From: Engraulis encrasicolus | Taxonomy: Eukaryota > Chordata > Actinopteri > Clupeiformes > Engraulidae | Reading direction: 5' to 3' | DNA: 64,000 bases | Assembly (NCBI RefSeq): GCF_034702125.1 | Contig: NC_085862.1 | Location: forward strand, 11,522,238 to 11,586,237 | Shown here: positions 13,101 through 25,900 of the stretch, in pieces | Layout of the letters: each line of letters opens with the position of its first letter | Numbering within the stretch: the first letter of the stretch is position 1 | Translations under genes and position numbers: made by a program | Notes under the pieces: model-generated | What the model was told of the DNA's origin: nothing | Databases searched by the model: none | The model's input: the letters and a program-made list of their open reading frames with translations, nothing else

Positions 13101-14808
13101 TTGCAGGCCGCATAACATTCTCCATGGCATGGCTAGTTTCTGCAAACATGTCCTGACATTGAGACATTGTTTGCGGAAACTACAGTTCCGTTTTTCCATA
13201 TTATTGCACAACCGTTGCCTGACTGCAGATTTGGTCCGTACATTGATTGTCACACCAGCTCGAAAATATAGTTCTTAGTCAAATCAGATTTGGAAATTGA
13301 CTCGGTTGTTTCTACTTACATCCATGAGTGCTACTATAGCCCATGCAAATAACTTTTGCTGTAGTGAGTTGAAAGGCTTGATAAACATGTTCTTTGTACA
13401 CAATCACTGTTACATGAAGGAGATCTGACGAGTTCTGTTAAAATTGTTCCTTCGCTGTTTTTTACATCTGCTGCTACTAGCTTTTAGCACAAGATTTAAC
13501 AGATTTCGTAGCCTTAATCTGGAATTTGTTGAACAATGTTTTCCAATGTTGTACAGATAGCAGTGCTATATTCAGAGATCATTACATGATTTTTGAGTGC
13601 GTCCTTCGACTGGTAACCCACCTCAATGCCTAACCGCATGGTTTGTATTTCTGAGTGGCCGTATTTAAAAACAACATCTTTTCATTTATTACTTTGTGAA
13701 ATGAAAAGTCTATGAAATGTGTAGACGTGACTGATGTTAATGCCTTTCTTTGTAGAAAGGAAACATTTGGATCATCATGGCTCCTTTTTTGCCATGCTCT
13801 CTACTGGAATGAAGCTGTCTTCTTGCCATCCTTGCACAGGTGAGAGGCAGCTGTGACATAATTTTATGATATCATTTCCCTTTGTCTTTTTGCTAAAAAA
13901 AAAACAGTGAAAAAATAACTCTATTGGCATAATGAAAAAGCAAAACAAAATGATAATAATACATAAATACTAGCCATACAAAGAAATATAAATTAAAATT
14001 TGGATTTGCCTACACACTGTTGGTGTTGGTCAGTATGGCGTTGCCTTAAAGTTAACCCTCTTCGGCAGGAGTAAACCAAGCTTACCTATGGGACATTCAT
14101 GCTTATATCTGTTTAACTTTATGCAGCATTTCTCAAATAATGCCATTGTACTGCTTTATACAGATAGTGACAATGTAATGTAAGAGAATACAGATGAATG
14201 TCAAATCATCTGGGTGCTGGGTGTATAGGGCCTGTGACAAATAAGCCAGAAAAAGGATTTGAATGAAAAAAAAAACTTAAGATACCATTTATAAAACTTT
14301 TTTGTTGTTGCTGGGACTATACACTTTATGTTCTTTTAAAAGTGTCATTGAAATATGTATTTATATATTAAATTATCATGGCAGCGTTGAAAATGGTCAT
14401 ATGGTGTTCTGTAGGCTTACAGCACACATTCAGCATGCAGCCTTGTTGTCAAGGTAGCCTACAAAATAACACAAAACTCACTAGACCAACACACCTTCAG
14501 AAGCTGCAGCTGATGTTTTGGTTTTAATCGTAGATGATGTGCGTTTGTTTACTTACAGGGAAAAAAGAACCAGAGAGCACTCTCCCATCATCAGAAGTAT
14601 CATCTCCGTCAAATCAATGTTCTCACACTGAGGTAGTGTGTGTGTTGTGTGTTATTGTGTGCATGCGTATACTCTCACTTATTATGTTTGATCACAGTCT
14701 GATCTTGATTTGATCACAGTCTGATCTTAGACTTTTTCTCCCCTTTAGGGATTACTTGTCTGTACTCCTGATGGCATTACTGTGCAGTTCATTTGTCAAG
14801 ACATTGGT

Positions 14809-14899
<91 letters not shown>

Positions 14900-17800
14900 A
14901 GGAGGACACTGGTAAGTTGGGTAGGAATTATTTGTCTGATTCCTGATGACATCATGAGGAAACTGGAACGCCCTTGACCATTTGAGTAGTGTGAAGGTCA
15001 GAGTCCAGGTGGGATTTCCAATAGATGGGCGGCGTTGTGGCTCTTCTTCCACCTATCGCTCTCAGCTGTGTCAGGGGTTTAATTCAATTGGTTTGGCTGA
15101 AGTGGGGCATCTGACAGACAGATGGTTTATCCAATCACAAATGCAAGGATTTTGATCATGAGACTCATTCGACATGACAGTTATGGGGGTACAGGCGTGT
15201 TGTTTTACTGCTGTTTTTGAAATGCTCTACGAATTAATTGCTATTGCCATCGTCACTCTCTAAAGCCCGATTCGCATGGCATAGATATTACATGTGCATC
15301 ACTGGTAATTCAGAATAATTGCGGAGAATGTCTGAGTTCTTACTCCCGTGCGAATGTGGCATGCCTGTAATTTGTGAAGTTATAATTCTGCCGCATATTA
15401 CCTACCGTGTATCAATGAAACGCAGACATCCAGTGATATTTTAAGTCCTGTGTGAATCAGTTGTATCAGTGAATCATTGTACGAATTTCCGAATTGAAAG
15501 AATTTCAATTCAAAGTAATGCCATAATACGAACACTAGGTGGTGGTGTTCTATTTACTTTCAATGGGTGGTGTAGATTAAATTCAAAGAAATTCAAGGTA
15601 ATGACACCACCTAGTGTTCGTATTATGGCATTACTTTGAATTGAAATTCATTCAATTCGGAATTTCGTACAAGCCTGGTGTGAATGTGTGTGTGTGTGTT
15701 TGTGATTGCAATTGCATGTCTCTTGTCTTTTCTTGCTGTGAATAATGGAGTATATTGGCGAAAGTTTGATTACCTGCAATTCAGGGGCAATTAGTAATAG
15801 GCTTATCCCGTGTAAATAACAAAGTAAACCAATTAAGCAAGAACAATTCTAAGAAGAACACTACTCTTCGCGACAAAACAGGAAGTTGTGAATTCACAAC
15901 AAGTCCGGTCATAATGTCTGTAAATGGAATAAATTACAAACTTATCCCATCCGATTGTGAATGCGCCACAAAATTAACACAGAGGTGCGGGGGTAACTGT
16001 GGTCCATAAGCCCGATTCGCACGGGATAAATATTACCTATGGACCCCTGGTAATTCGCAATTACTCCTGGACCTCCGTGATTTTTCGGCTCGCATTCGGA
16101 CGGGATAAATAAACGTCTGTTATTTACTCAATTCACAGACATTACAAGGGTAAAATTACCCCAGGACGTCTGAGTTTCGCCGAAATAGAGTAGGTAATTC
16201 GCGGCGGAATTATTACCTCACAAATCGCAGACATGGCACATTCGCACAGGACTAATAAGTCAGACATTCTCTGTAATTATTCCGAATTACCTGGGGTCCA
16301 TAGGTAATAAAAGTCCCTTCCGAATCGGGCTTTAGTAATATTTATCCCATGTGAATCAGGATATACTGTGCTCTAAAACATGACTGTGTTCTCATTTTGT
16401 ATTTTAATAGATGGAACTAAAAAACTTCTGGTGCGCCAGAGTTCAGCCACCCTTGAGCCATTTAATCAGGACAATAAAAACACAGCGGAGCTTTCCCGAG
16501 TGATAACAACTGAAGGAACTGTGATCAAGTATTTACAAAATGGCTCAAGTCAGGTAAACACACTTACAGACACATTTCACTAACAAATAATACCAGTACG
16601 CGTATGAGTTATGCAGACTGGCAAATGAAAAGTGCAGACACATTAACTTTTCTCTCTTGCTAGTTACTTGACCTAGTAAGTATTGATGGGTCCCCCATTT
16701 CAGTTATGGTACCAATTATTTTCTAAGGGTGATTTACATGCTTTCATACCATTAGCGCCATACATAACACTGCCATTAGCACAACTTCTGCCCACTATAT
16801 GGACCTTTTTCACATGACATCAGAGACCTTCGAACACTGAATATTTCAATGCATTCAAAGTTGTAGTTGCATCTGGTGGTATTGTGTAGAATGGTGGACA
16901 GAGTAGGTATTGCAACTATGCTACTCATTGAAACTGTGCTGCCTATTGCCAAATTAGATCTTTTCTTGACAGGGTTCCCACGGGTCATGGGATTTCTGGA
17001 ATATCATGGAATTTCATAAAAGTTTTTCCAGTCATGGAAAGTCATGGAATTTTACCATTTTGCATGCACAATCATGGAATATCATGGAATTTTCTTAACA
17101 GTTGTGTAGAAGCAATAACATTTTTGTTTGGTGTATAACATTGTTTCTCACTGGTTATACTGCAATGCTTCACCAGAGACAGTTTGGCTTTGCGCTGTAA
17201 TGTGCAACATTCTAGAATGCAGTGTGCTCACTTAAGTCTGGCGGTAACTCAGCGTCGGCTCTAGGGGTGAAGATAATCTTCAGATTTCACACTTTTTAAA
17301 ACTTTAACGTAATTTCTTTTTATGGAAGTGGTCATGGAAATTCTGTTTTTTGGGTCTGGAAAGTCATGGAAAATCATGGAATTTTATATCTGAATTAGAG
17401 TGGGAAACCTGCTTGAATATTTACTAAATGATAAACTACCGGTAATATTTACTAGTATGGCCAAAGTACAGTACAGTACGTTTTGTAGCTAAACATGTCT
17501 ATTTCTGGAAATTCAAAATGGAGAAGATCCACCTTTTCATGTATGAAAACTGCAATTTTCCCAGTCATAATGAATACTTAGAATTTGCTGATTGTGGTAA
17601 ATATTTGTGAAAAGGGTAACATTTGTGAATAGGCAGCATGAATTCTGGAAATAAACTGCTGAAAAAATATTAGACAGTGCACCTTTAAAGCTATCGCAGA
17701 CAAAGACAATATTTCAAAAACACACAAGTTACTTTCAATATATGTGCCTAGAGTAAGAAGGTAAGTTTAATTATAGTACAGTTCAATTACAATGTGGTAT

Positions 17801-19949
17801 GTCAACAAAGCATGCCACCTATGCACATGTGCACAAACATCCTCAAAAACACATGCAATACTGATAAGGAAATTAATTAAACTAATTAATTAATTAATGA
17901 GACCACGACAAGTTGATCAGAGTTTACAATTTACTTTTGCGAAAGGAGAGAGTGAGTAGCCCTGGAAAACACTCGCTTGGCATCCTCGGTCTCTCTAATC
18001 TCTCCTCCCACAAAGACCCTTTTTTAATGGGCAGCACAGAAGGAATAGAAAAACACAGGCTAACATTGTTTCTTATCAGAGGACCTTGAAAGTATCTTCC
18101 TTGTCACATAGTTTTCCCTGGGGAACATTTGGAAAGGAATAGAGCGCGACAGTATATGAAACAAGTACAGAAGTGAATATGAAGCAAAGTCTTTGCTACA
18201 GATCATAATTATCTCTACAAATACATTTTCATTTCAAGATCTGTGATTGATTTTTTGCGTCTCACATTGGAGGAAGTACTATACAGTATGTGGCCTCGCC
18301 GCACTTTACAGGTACTGTACAGGTTAAGTGATGGCACTGCACGCTTGTCCTACAGCTTATGCGCAGTGGTTTTGCACATGTGCTCCCATGCCAGAGGATT
18401 GCTAGGAAGTTTCAAGTTTTAAAGGGACACTGTGCAGGAAATGGTCAAAAAAGGTACTGCAACTATGCTGCTCATTGAAACTGGGCTGGCTATTGCCAAA
18501 CATGAAAGTTTACTAAGTATTAAACAAATATTTTCTAGTATGGTCCAAGTACAGCCATTTTTGCAGCTAAAAATGGCTATTTTTGGAAATTCAAAATGGC
18601 GGACCATGGAGAAGATCCCCCTTTTCATGTATGAAAAGTGCAATTTTTCCAGTCATAATGAAAACTTAGAATTTGATGCTGGTGGTAAATATTCATGAAA
18701 AAGGTAACATTAGTGAATGGGCAGCATGAATTCTGGATATAAACAACTAAAAATCTCACACAGTGTACCTTTAAGTCTCGACTGTGCAGGACGACCATGG
18801 TTATGTATCTGCTCTCTGAGAACTCTGAAACAGCTTGACCAGACTAAAAGCTCTGGATAACTGAATTTATAAACACCAAAACGTGACATTGATGTGGTAG
18901 TTTGGAAGGTTTTTTTCTTCTTGCAGCAGTCATCACTCTTAATAATTTAAACCTCTGAGGGTGCTGGCCCAAATATTAAATTCAATGTTTCAAGAAGAAG
19001 GCCGCACCTTGCATAGCAGTGTTTTTTTATTGCACAAACGCGTTTCGACGTGTGCCTTCTTCAGTGTGCAAAAAAGGTTGTTTGGAAGGTGACCAGAGCC
19101 GTCATGTTGGGTGATTTGGTGTAGTTTGAGCTACCCTTTACCCTGGTTTGAAGTTGAGAGCCCACAACAGCTGAACAGCTGTGATGCATGACGGTTCCGA
19201 AAATAATACTTGCCTTCACAATATGAAATATTGTATTCACAATTATGAATGGAATTTGTTTTATTAGGAGTGTACTACTGCTGTAATATACTCAACACAT
19301 AAACCACGTAGAAAGTTTGTCTGTCTGACCTAGCAACTGTAATACAAGGGGGCAAGACTTACCAAAAGGCGACTCGTCCTGTCTCTATTCAAGGTGTAGG
19401 CACTGTTTATTTCCATGAATTATTAATTAAACACAGCACACAGACCATTGTATTTTTCATATTTTACTCAAGTAAAACAAAGGAAGAAATGTATGCTTTG
19501 TTGACAGACTCTTTTTGCTGATGGCACGGTAATCACCTATCAAGATTCTGATCATATTCTACATTCGGTTCCGGAGCCACCCACTCAAGAGAATGGATCT
19601 GCAAAGGACGAGAAAGTGGACAACAAGGAATCTAAAGAGGGAAAAGGTATTGACAATTAGATGTACAAAAGGAAGGCACTAGATTAGAAACTGGATGATA
19701 AAGAAATAATTAAGCAGGCTTGCAGAGCTAGTAATCCCTAAGTACCGTTTATTATTATTATTATTATTATTATTAAGCGGGCTTGCAGAGCAAGTCCCGC
19801 TTATAGTAATCTTTAAGTACAGTTTATTATGCTTGCTTGCTTGCTTGCTTCTCTTGTGCAGGGCTGTAAAAATAGAAAATGGATCTCCTCCTAGGCCTTT
19901 CGAGATGGAGACACCGTTCAAACACTAAAATGACCGGCTCGGCTTGGAG

Positions 19950-19994
<45 letters not shown>

Positions 19995-22900
19995 CATTTT
20001 ATTTAAAAGCGCCTTTCAAAACACTCAAGGACACTGTACAGAGAGAAACAAAAATAAAACAAGACACATAAGCAGAATTTTAAACAAAAATGAATAAATA
20101 AATAAATAAAATATAATATATTAAATAAAATAAAATAAAACAAAACAGAGTCAAAGAATGATAAAGAATAGGCTATATGAAACAAATGGGTTTTTACTCT
20201 GGATTTGAACAGGGGCAGAGAACTGGAGATAATTTGTTCTGATATAGCATGTCCGTGTCTCTTATCGTTTTTCCGTTTTTGGCGATTTTGTGCAAGTTTG
20301 GGTCCCCATAGAAAACAATGGTAGAACCTTCAGAGACAGAGTTCCGTCCACTCTACAGATCAGAGTGTAGGAGGCTTTTTTGTTCATAAAACATCAACAC
20401 TTTCACCTAGAAGTTTAGTTGACACGTTGTTAGCGAGCTCTATGAGATGACTCCAAACGGTGAAAAGATCATGTCCCAACTCCCATTACTTTTTAAATGG
20501 CAGGTGTGTAAAAAGTGCTGGGCTGGCCCAATGGCTTTTCCTATTGATTTTTGAAGTGCCTTTCTGAAGAGTGCACATCTTCCACAAGAGGTCCATTTGT
20601 GACTGAACCGTTTAACCTATAAACTTCATTCAAGGACTGTTAGAAAGATCACATGTATGACTCCAATCTGTGAGCAGGACATGTGCCAATTCTTTTTAGT
20701 TTTTTAACAACAGCGATCTAAAAACTAGAAACTGTTTTGATTCTGCCCTCTGCCTTAGAGCACAATACTAACTGCCATACAGAGAATCAGAAAAGGCCAG
20801 GTGCTACCAATAAAGGGTTCCATCTCAACTGTCACTTTCTCTCAACATTCTATTCTAAACGAGCATGCAGCTGCGCTACAATTCTAGAATTCTATTGTAC
20901 AGCTCTTCAAAGCAATGTGATATTGTCTTGCTGGAATATTTGTGACATCCAGCTGCTGCTCAATGGTAAAGGTGCTGGATTCGAGATATGGAGGTTGTGA
21001 GTTCAAAACCCACCCGGATCCATGTTGATTTTCAAAATTATATCATATGCAGTGTTCCTTAGCCAACTTAAAATAGCATGTATGTCATTTAGTATCAATG
21101 GCAAAGGTGCTGGATTAGAGATATGGAGGTTGTGAGTTCGTATCCCACTCGGACCCGGAGGTCGTGAGTTCAAATCCCACTCGGACCCATGTTGGTTTTC
21201 AAAATTATATCATATGCTGTGTTCCTTAGCCAAATTAAAATAGCATGTATTTCATTTAGTATTAATGGCAAAGGTGCTGGATTAGAGATATGGAGGTTGT
21301 GAGTTCGAATCCCACTCGGACCCATGTTGATTTTCAAAATTATATCATATGCAGTGTTCCTTAGCCAACTTAAAATAGCATGAATGTCATTTAGTATATC
21401 CCCAAAATGCGGAGCTACAACACTTTCAAGATGGCTGAATCCAAGATGGCTGAATTGTTTGGCCCATAACTTCTTACTGGGTGGATGGATTTTTCCAACA
21501 TTTCTTTTAGCTTTGTTTCCTCAATAGTAATTTGTTTTTAATTTAGGTATAGAGATATCAGAAATAAAACTGCTCAGCTCTGCCCCAAAAGGCAAGCCCG
21601 CTTCCAGCATTTTCTGTGAGAATGCAATCTAGTTATAATAATCTTACTGTACTCCCACATCAACAAATTCCCGTGTGTGCAATTGCTTTGCCACTACATG
21701 GAAATGAAGGAGGCGATTATTAACTTCTGACTAAATTCTGATTTTGTCGGTGGACAGACGGATGTGCTAATCTTTGAGGCAAATATTGTAGCAAAGCCTC
21801 AATATGAATGCTAATGAACTGAAAGCAAGTTCTGGTTTTAGCAATCACACAGTTATTTTATGCACCATGTTGAAATAAATCAGCAGCAGTATTATAGGTG
21901 TGTATTGACCTCAAGGTCTTATAAACTATTAATGCTTGTTTTGTTTTTTGTTTTTTTATGTTGCTTATCAGTCAAGGGTAATATCGAGATTGATGCAGAG
22001 AATGAGGTGGATGAGGTGACGAAAAGTGAGCCGGCTCCCGGACAGCTGTGTGGTTCCTGGACAACAACGTCACCCTCAGGCCTCCAGATTCACTCTGTGG
22101 GAGAGACATCAGACATTCAGCACATCCTCACTTACACATCAACTGACCCCTTCAGCCAAACGGTACGCGACCAGCTTTGTTCATGCTTAAAGGAGTATGC
22201 CACTATTTTGGGGCTTAATACAGTTCAAATCGTTGGCTGGGGTTTATAAAGGTGGTAAAGTGTCTTATTTTTCATGTTAAGCGTTGTCTTGCTTTAAGAC
22301 AAGTTAAAAGAGGGAGTATGTTGCTAAGATAGTGAAAGTCAATGGATCCGTGTAGCATTGCTACATGCTACACAGATCCATTGACTTTCACTAGCTTAGC
22401 TCTTCCCTCATATACACGTCTATACTGTAGTATGATTTGATGTCAATGTTGCTAAAGGTCGTCACTCTGAGAGAGGATGGAGTTATCTCGGTGCAGGAGC
22501 CCAGCGGGTCTACAGTCGTAGAGCATGCAGACGGGACCCGCATCACAACTTCCCACCAGGAGACCACGGGTGAAGGTGACGATACTTTAAAGTAAATGAG
22601 TGTGAAATGTATTTATAAGAATCTTGTTGTTATTGTATTTGCCTGTTCATCCTTATGACCTTCATAAGTTTTAGGGTGTTTTCTGACTGGTTGCTAGGCA
22701 TGCATTAAAATAATTTATCATGCATGTTTCCAAAGTTTCGAAATGGAGTTATGTCAATAAGGTTTAAAACGTTAATGTACAGTTCAAGACAAAATGTTTT
22801 GCCCCCCTTCTGGAATTAGACATCTCTCTTGATTTCTCAATCTGAATGACCATTATTAACACGTTTCTGTTATTCTGAAAACAATTACACCATGGACACA

Positions 22901-25900
22901 ATGTCCAATAAGTTACATTTGTAAATTTTTATTGTTATACCAACTTTAAACAAAAAAGGGCAAAAATGACAAGCCGTGGCGATCCTTCAATGACTGGCTC
23001 CCCACCCCAGGCAACGCACCATTTGACGGCCTGAGCGAAAATAAATTGCAAAATTGGTGAGAAAATGTTTAGAACTGCGGATGAACTTTGCTTTATTTCC
23101 CAGACCTGCTGTGCAGTATGAAGAGGTGGATGGTGATACAAAACACAGGTTTTCCCACTGTGCTGATGGGGGATGATGGAAGCTGCCAGGTTTTGTTTGG
23201 GGATGGAACAGTTATTTTAGCCAGCTCAGATTTCTCTTACCAGGTAAGTGAGAAAACAAGGCCTAATGAAAAGTTGTCACTGTTCCATTGACGTTCCAAT
23301 ATCTCACCAGGAGGGTATTCCACAAGCATGCTTATGTGAGGAACTTGGCCATGTTAACCTGCAGAAATTTGCAACCCTAATATATGTAGTACAAAAATGA
23401 GAACAGAAGGCTCCTTTATTTCTGATTTACCTATTCTTATTTAAAGGGACAGTTTGGTCAATTTCAACATGCAGTTGTAATGCTCACACTACCCTGGACT
23501 TGTTAGTGCCTGAGATTTTTTTTTCTTCTTCTTCAGCCGTTTCCGAGATCCTGGTCATTGTAATGGGGGCAGCTCTTTGTTTACATTTCAAAAAAACATT
23601 TTTATTTATTCCCAAAAACATCCAAACGGTTATAAAACACCAGCAGACAACTAGCAAACAGCAGTACCTTTTGGGAAAATATTTGGAGTTGGCCTATGTT
23701 TCATTTTTTAAAAATGTAAACAAACGCTGCCCCCATTAGAATTGCTCATATCTCGGAAAGGGCTGAGCCGAAAAATGTGGCATCACCAGGTACTGACAAG
23801 TCAAGGGTAGCGTGAGCAATACAACTGCATGTTGAAATTGACCAAACTGTCCCTTTAATGGTAGAGATGGTGATCATATTGAAAAATGGTGACCATCTAC
23901 GGATTTGTGTGGTTTATACTAATGAAAGTGTGTGTCAGATTTCATGCTTGCATACCAAAGTGAATTATTCTAGGGTATTTTGGCACTTTTTTTATCAGAG
24001 AGAGGAGAGAGAGAGAGGTTCCATTGGCCCATTGTTTCCGGGTTCTACTGTCGCAAGGGGGAGGGGGGGAGGGGGGTCCCCCTTTAGGCAGACCTAGGCA
24101 GACCTAAGGACTGTTCTATTCAATGCAAGGAGTATTATGACACGCCCCTTTAGGCAGACCGGAACCTGGTCACGTTAGGTGCCCATAGCAACCTATTACA
24201 TTGGCATATCTCTATATACTTAAAGAATCTCTGTTTTTATGTTTGGTTGCGTCTGTGCCTAATGGGTTCTTTCTATTATCCTGACTCCCGTCCGCGACTT
24301 GTGCTTGTGGCCTCGCACTTCTCTGACACTCCGCCTCCGTGGAGAAAACAAGGAAGTTTCCCCACTGTCAGCCTAGCCACAGCAACTTTTGTGGGACTTT
24401 CCCCTATTCAAAATCCTTATTGCAAATTAGAAAATGAATGGAGCGAGTCAAGCTAAATCCTGATTCCGTTTGGCATGTGGTCTGGATTTCTCATGATAGC
24501 AGTGACTTTTATAGATTTGGATTGGCGTCCTAAGACCACTAATATTCAGCAGGCAAGAAACGTTATTTTAGTTTTTGTGTGGAACTAGGTAATAGACTAC
24601 GAGCGCCTCCCGTATTTGACATGAACCGAGGCTGAAGGCGCACAGCCAGCCCTACCGCTGCACCATGACTGAAGTGGCTGCATGTCAAACATGCTACTTC
24701 TGTTGTGTAGTCCAAATAATTAGCCTACATATTTTTGCACGCACACAACTCACAAATCGCTTGACAAGTCGACAATCACACCATTGGTTATCATTACTTT
24801 TGAGGTACAGCATATGTGTGATCTTAGACTAGAGGGATCTGAAAACAGGTTTGATCAGTCCATTGGAGCCCAGTCAAATTTTTGACTTCCTAGGCCCCAT
24901 GAGCTGCCCGGAAGGGGTGGAGACTTTGGTATCCCATGCAACATGGCATGGGCTATTCTTGTCATGTCTGCCTGCTCTGTTCACGGGGGCATTGTTGGCT
25001 CTCTCAGTCTTAAATTGGGTGAGTATCCCGCTAATGCCACTGCTCTCCCATGACTCTTTTACACTGTACATGAAAATCAGTGGATCAGTTGAAAAAAATC
25101 CATCGATGTTATCAGCCATCATGTTGTTGTATGTATGTGCATTTATGTGTTATGTGTAAAAAAAAAAAAACCTTAAAAAGAGACGTGTTATGTCAATCTC
25201 AATAGGAGGCAAAACAGGGCTATGAGCACTAAAGGACACTGGTGGTGCACTAAGCCGACAGTTGATCCTCTGTTATGAGACTGCTTGCGTAGACTAGTGT
25301 GAAAAAGAAAACCTGAGCCCAACGCCTCTGGACTATTTTTATCTTTGCCCTGTTCCCACTAAAACTGCACAGTATGTGAACCAAGCCTATGTAGTGGATA
25401 TGAACCTAAGATATCTTCCGCCTGAAACCCATTGGATCATCTCTTTGTTTCAGGTCATGCTCTCCAATTCAAATCTGCTGTCCATAGATAAGGAAGGCCA
25501 GGTTATGTACACATCTCAACACAGAACCGCCACATTCCAAAAGTTGCAGCCAAGCTGTTATGTGATGTCACCTTTGGGAGACATCTTATGTCATGTCACT
25601 GATGCCTTCGGAAACCATTTTGAGGTAAATAAGTTCCAATATGTAAGTTTTTGTGATGGTATACTATAATCTAGAAAATGCACTTAGAAAGTGCAGACCT
25701 CTGCAAAGGAAGCTGTCGCTGAAATGTTGGTGGTTGATGTGTTAGGATTTACAAGCAGCGGTGTAGTCTACTTTTTTGAAGTGGGTATACTGTATATTCG
25801 AGCATTTTTTGAAGTGGGTATACTGTATATATTTATGCTGTTCTAAATAATGGATCAATCAATTTTAAGTGGTTATACTGAAGCCCCTAAAATTTAGAAG

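Noticed and set aside
12830..13156. 108-codon open frame, possible small hydrophobic protein
   Set aside because: Lies in a SPAG17 intron within repeat-like DNA, overlaps an antisense frame, no recognisable motif, no splice logic.
14752..15052. Frames of poly-His/Thr and poly-Cys/Val
   Set aside because: Translations of the GT microsatellite.
20961..21330. Tandem tRNA genes
   Set aside because: TTCGAATCC-like cores repeat, but no cloverleaf with a closed acceptor stem can be drawn.
23116..23243. Alternative start of SPAG17 exon 24 at the inner CAG
   Set aside because: With the phase of the previous exon it reads straight into TGA.
24851..25159. 102-codon open frame with hydrophobic stretches
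   Set aside because: Intronic, mirrored by an antisense open frame, and no family resemblance; likely chance.
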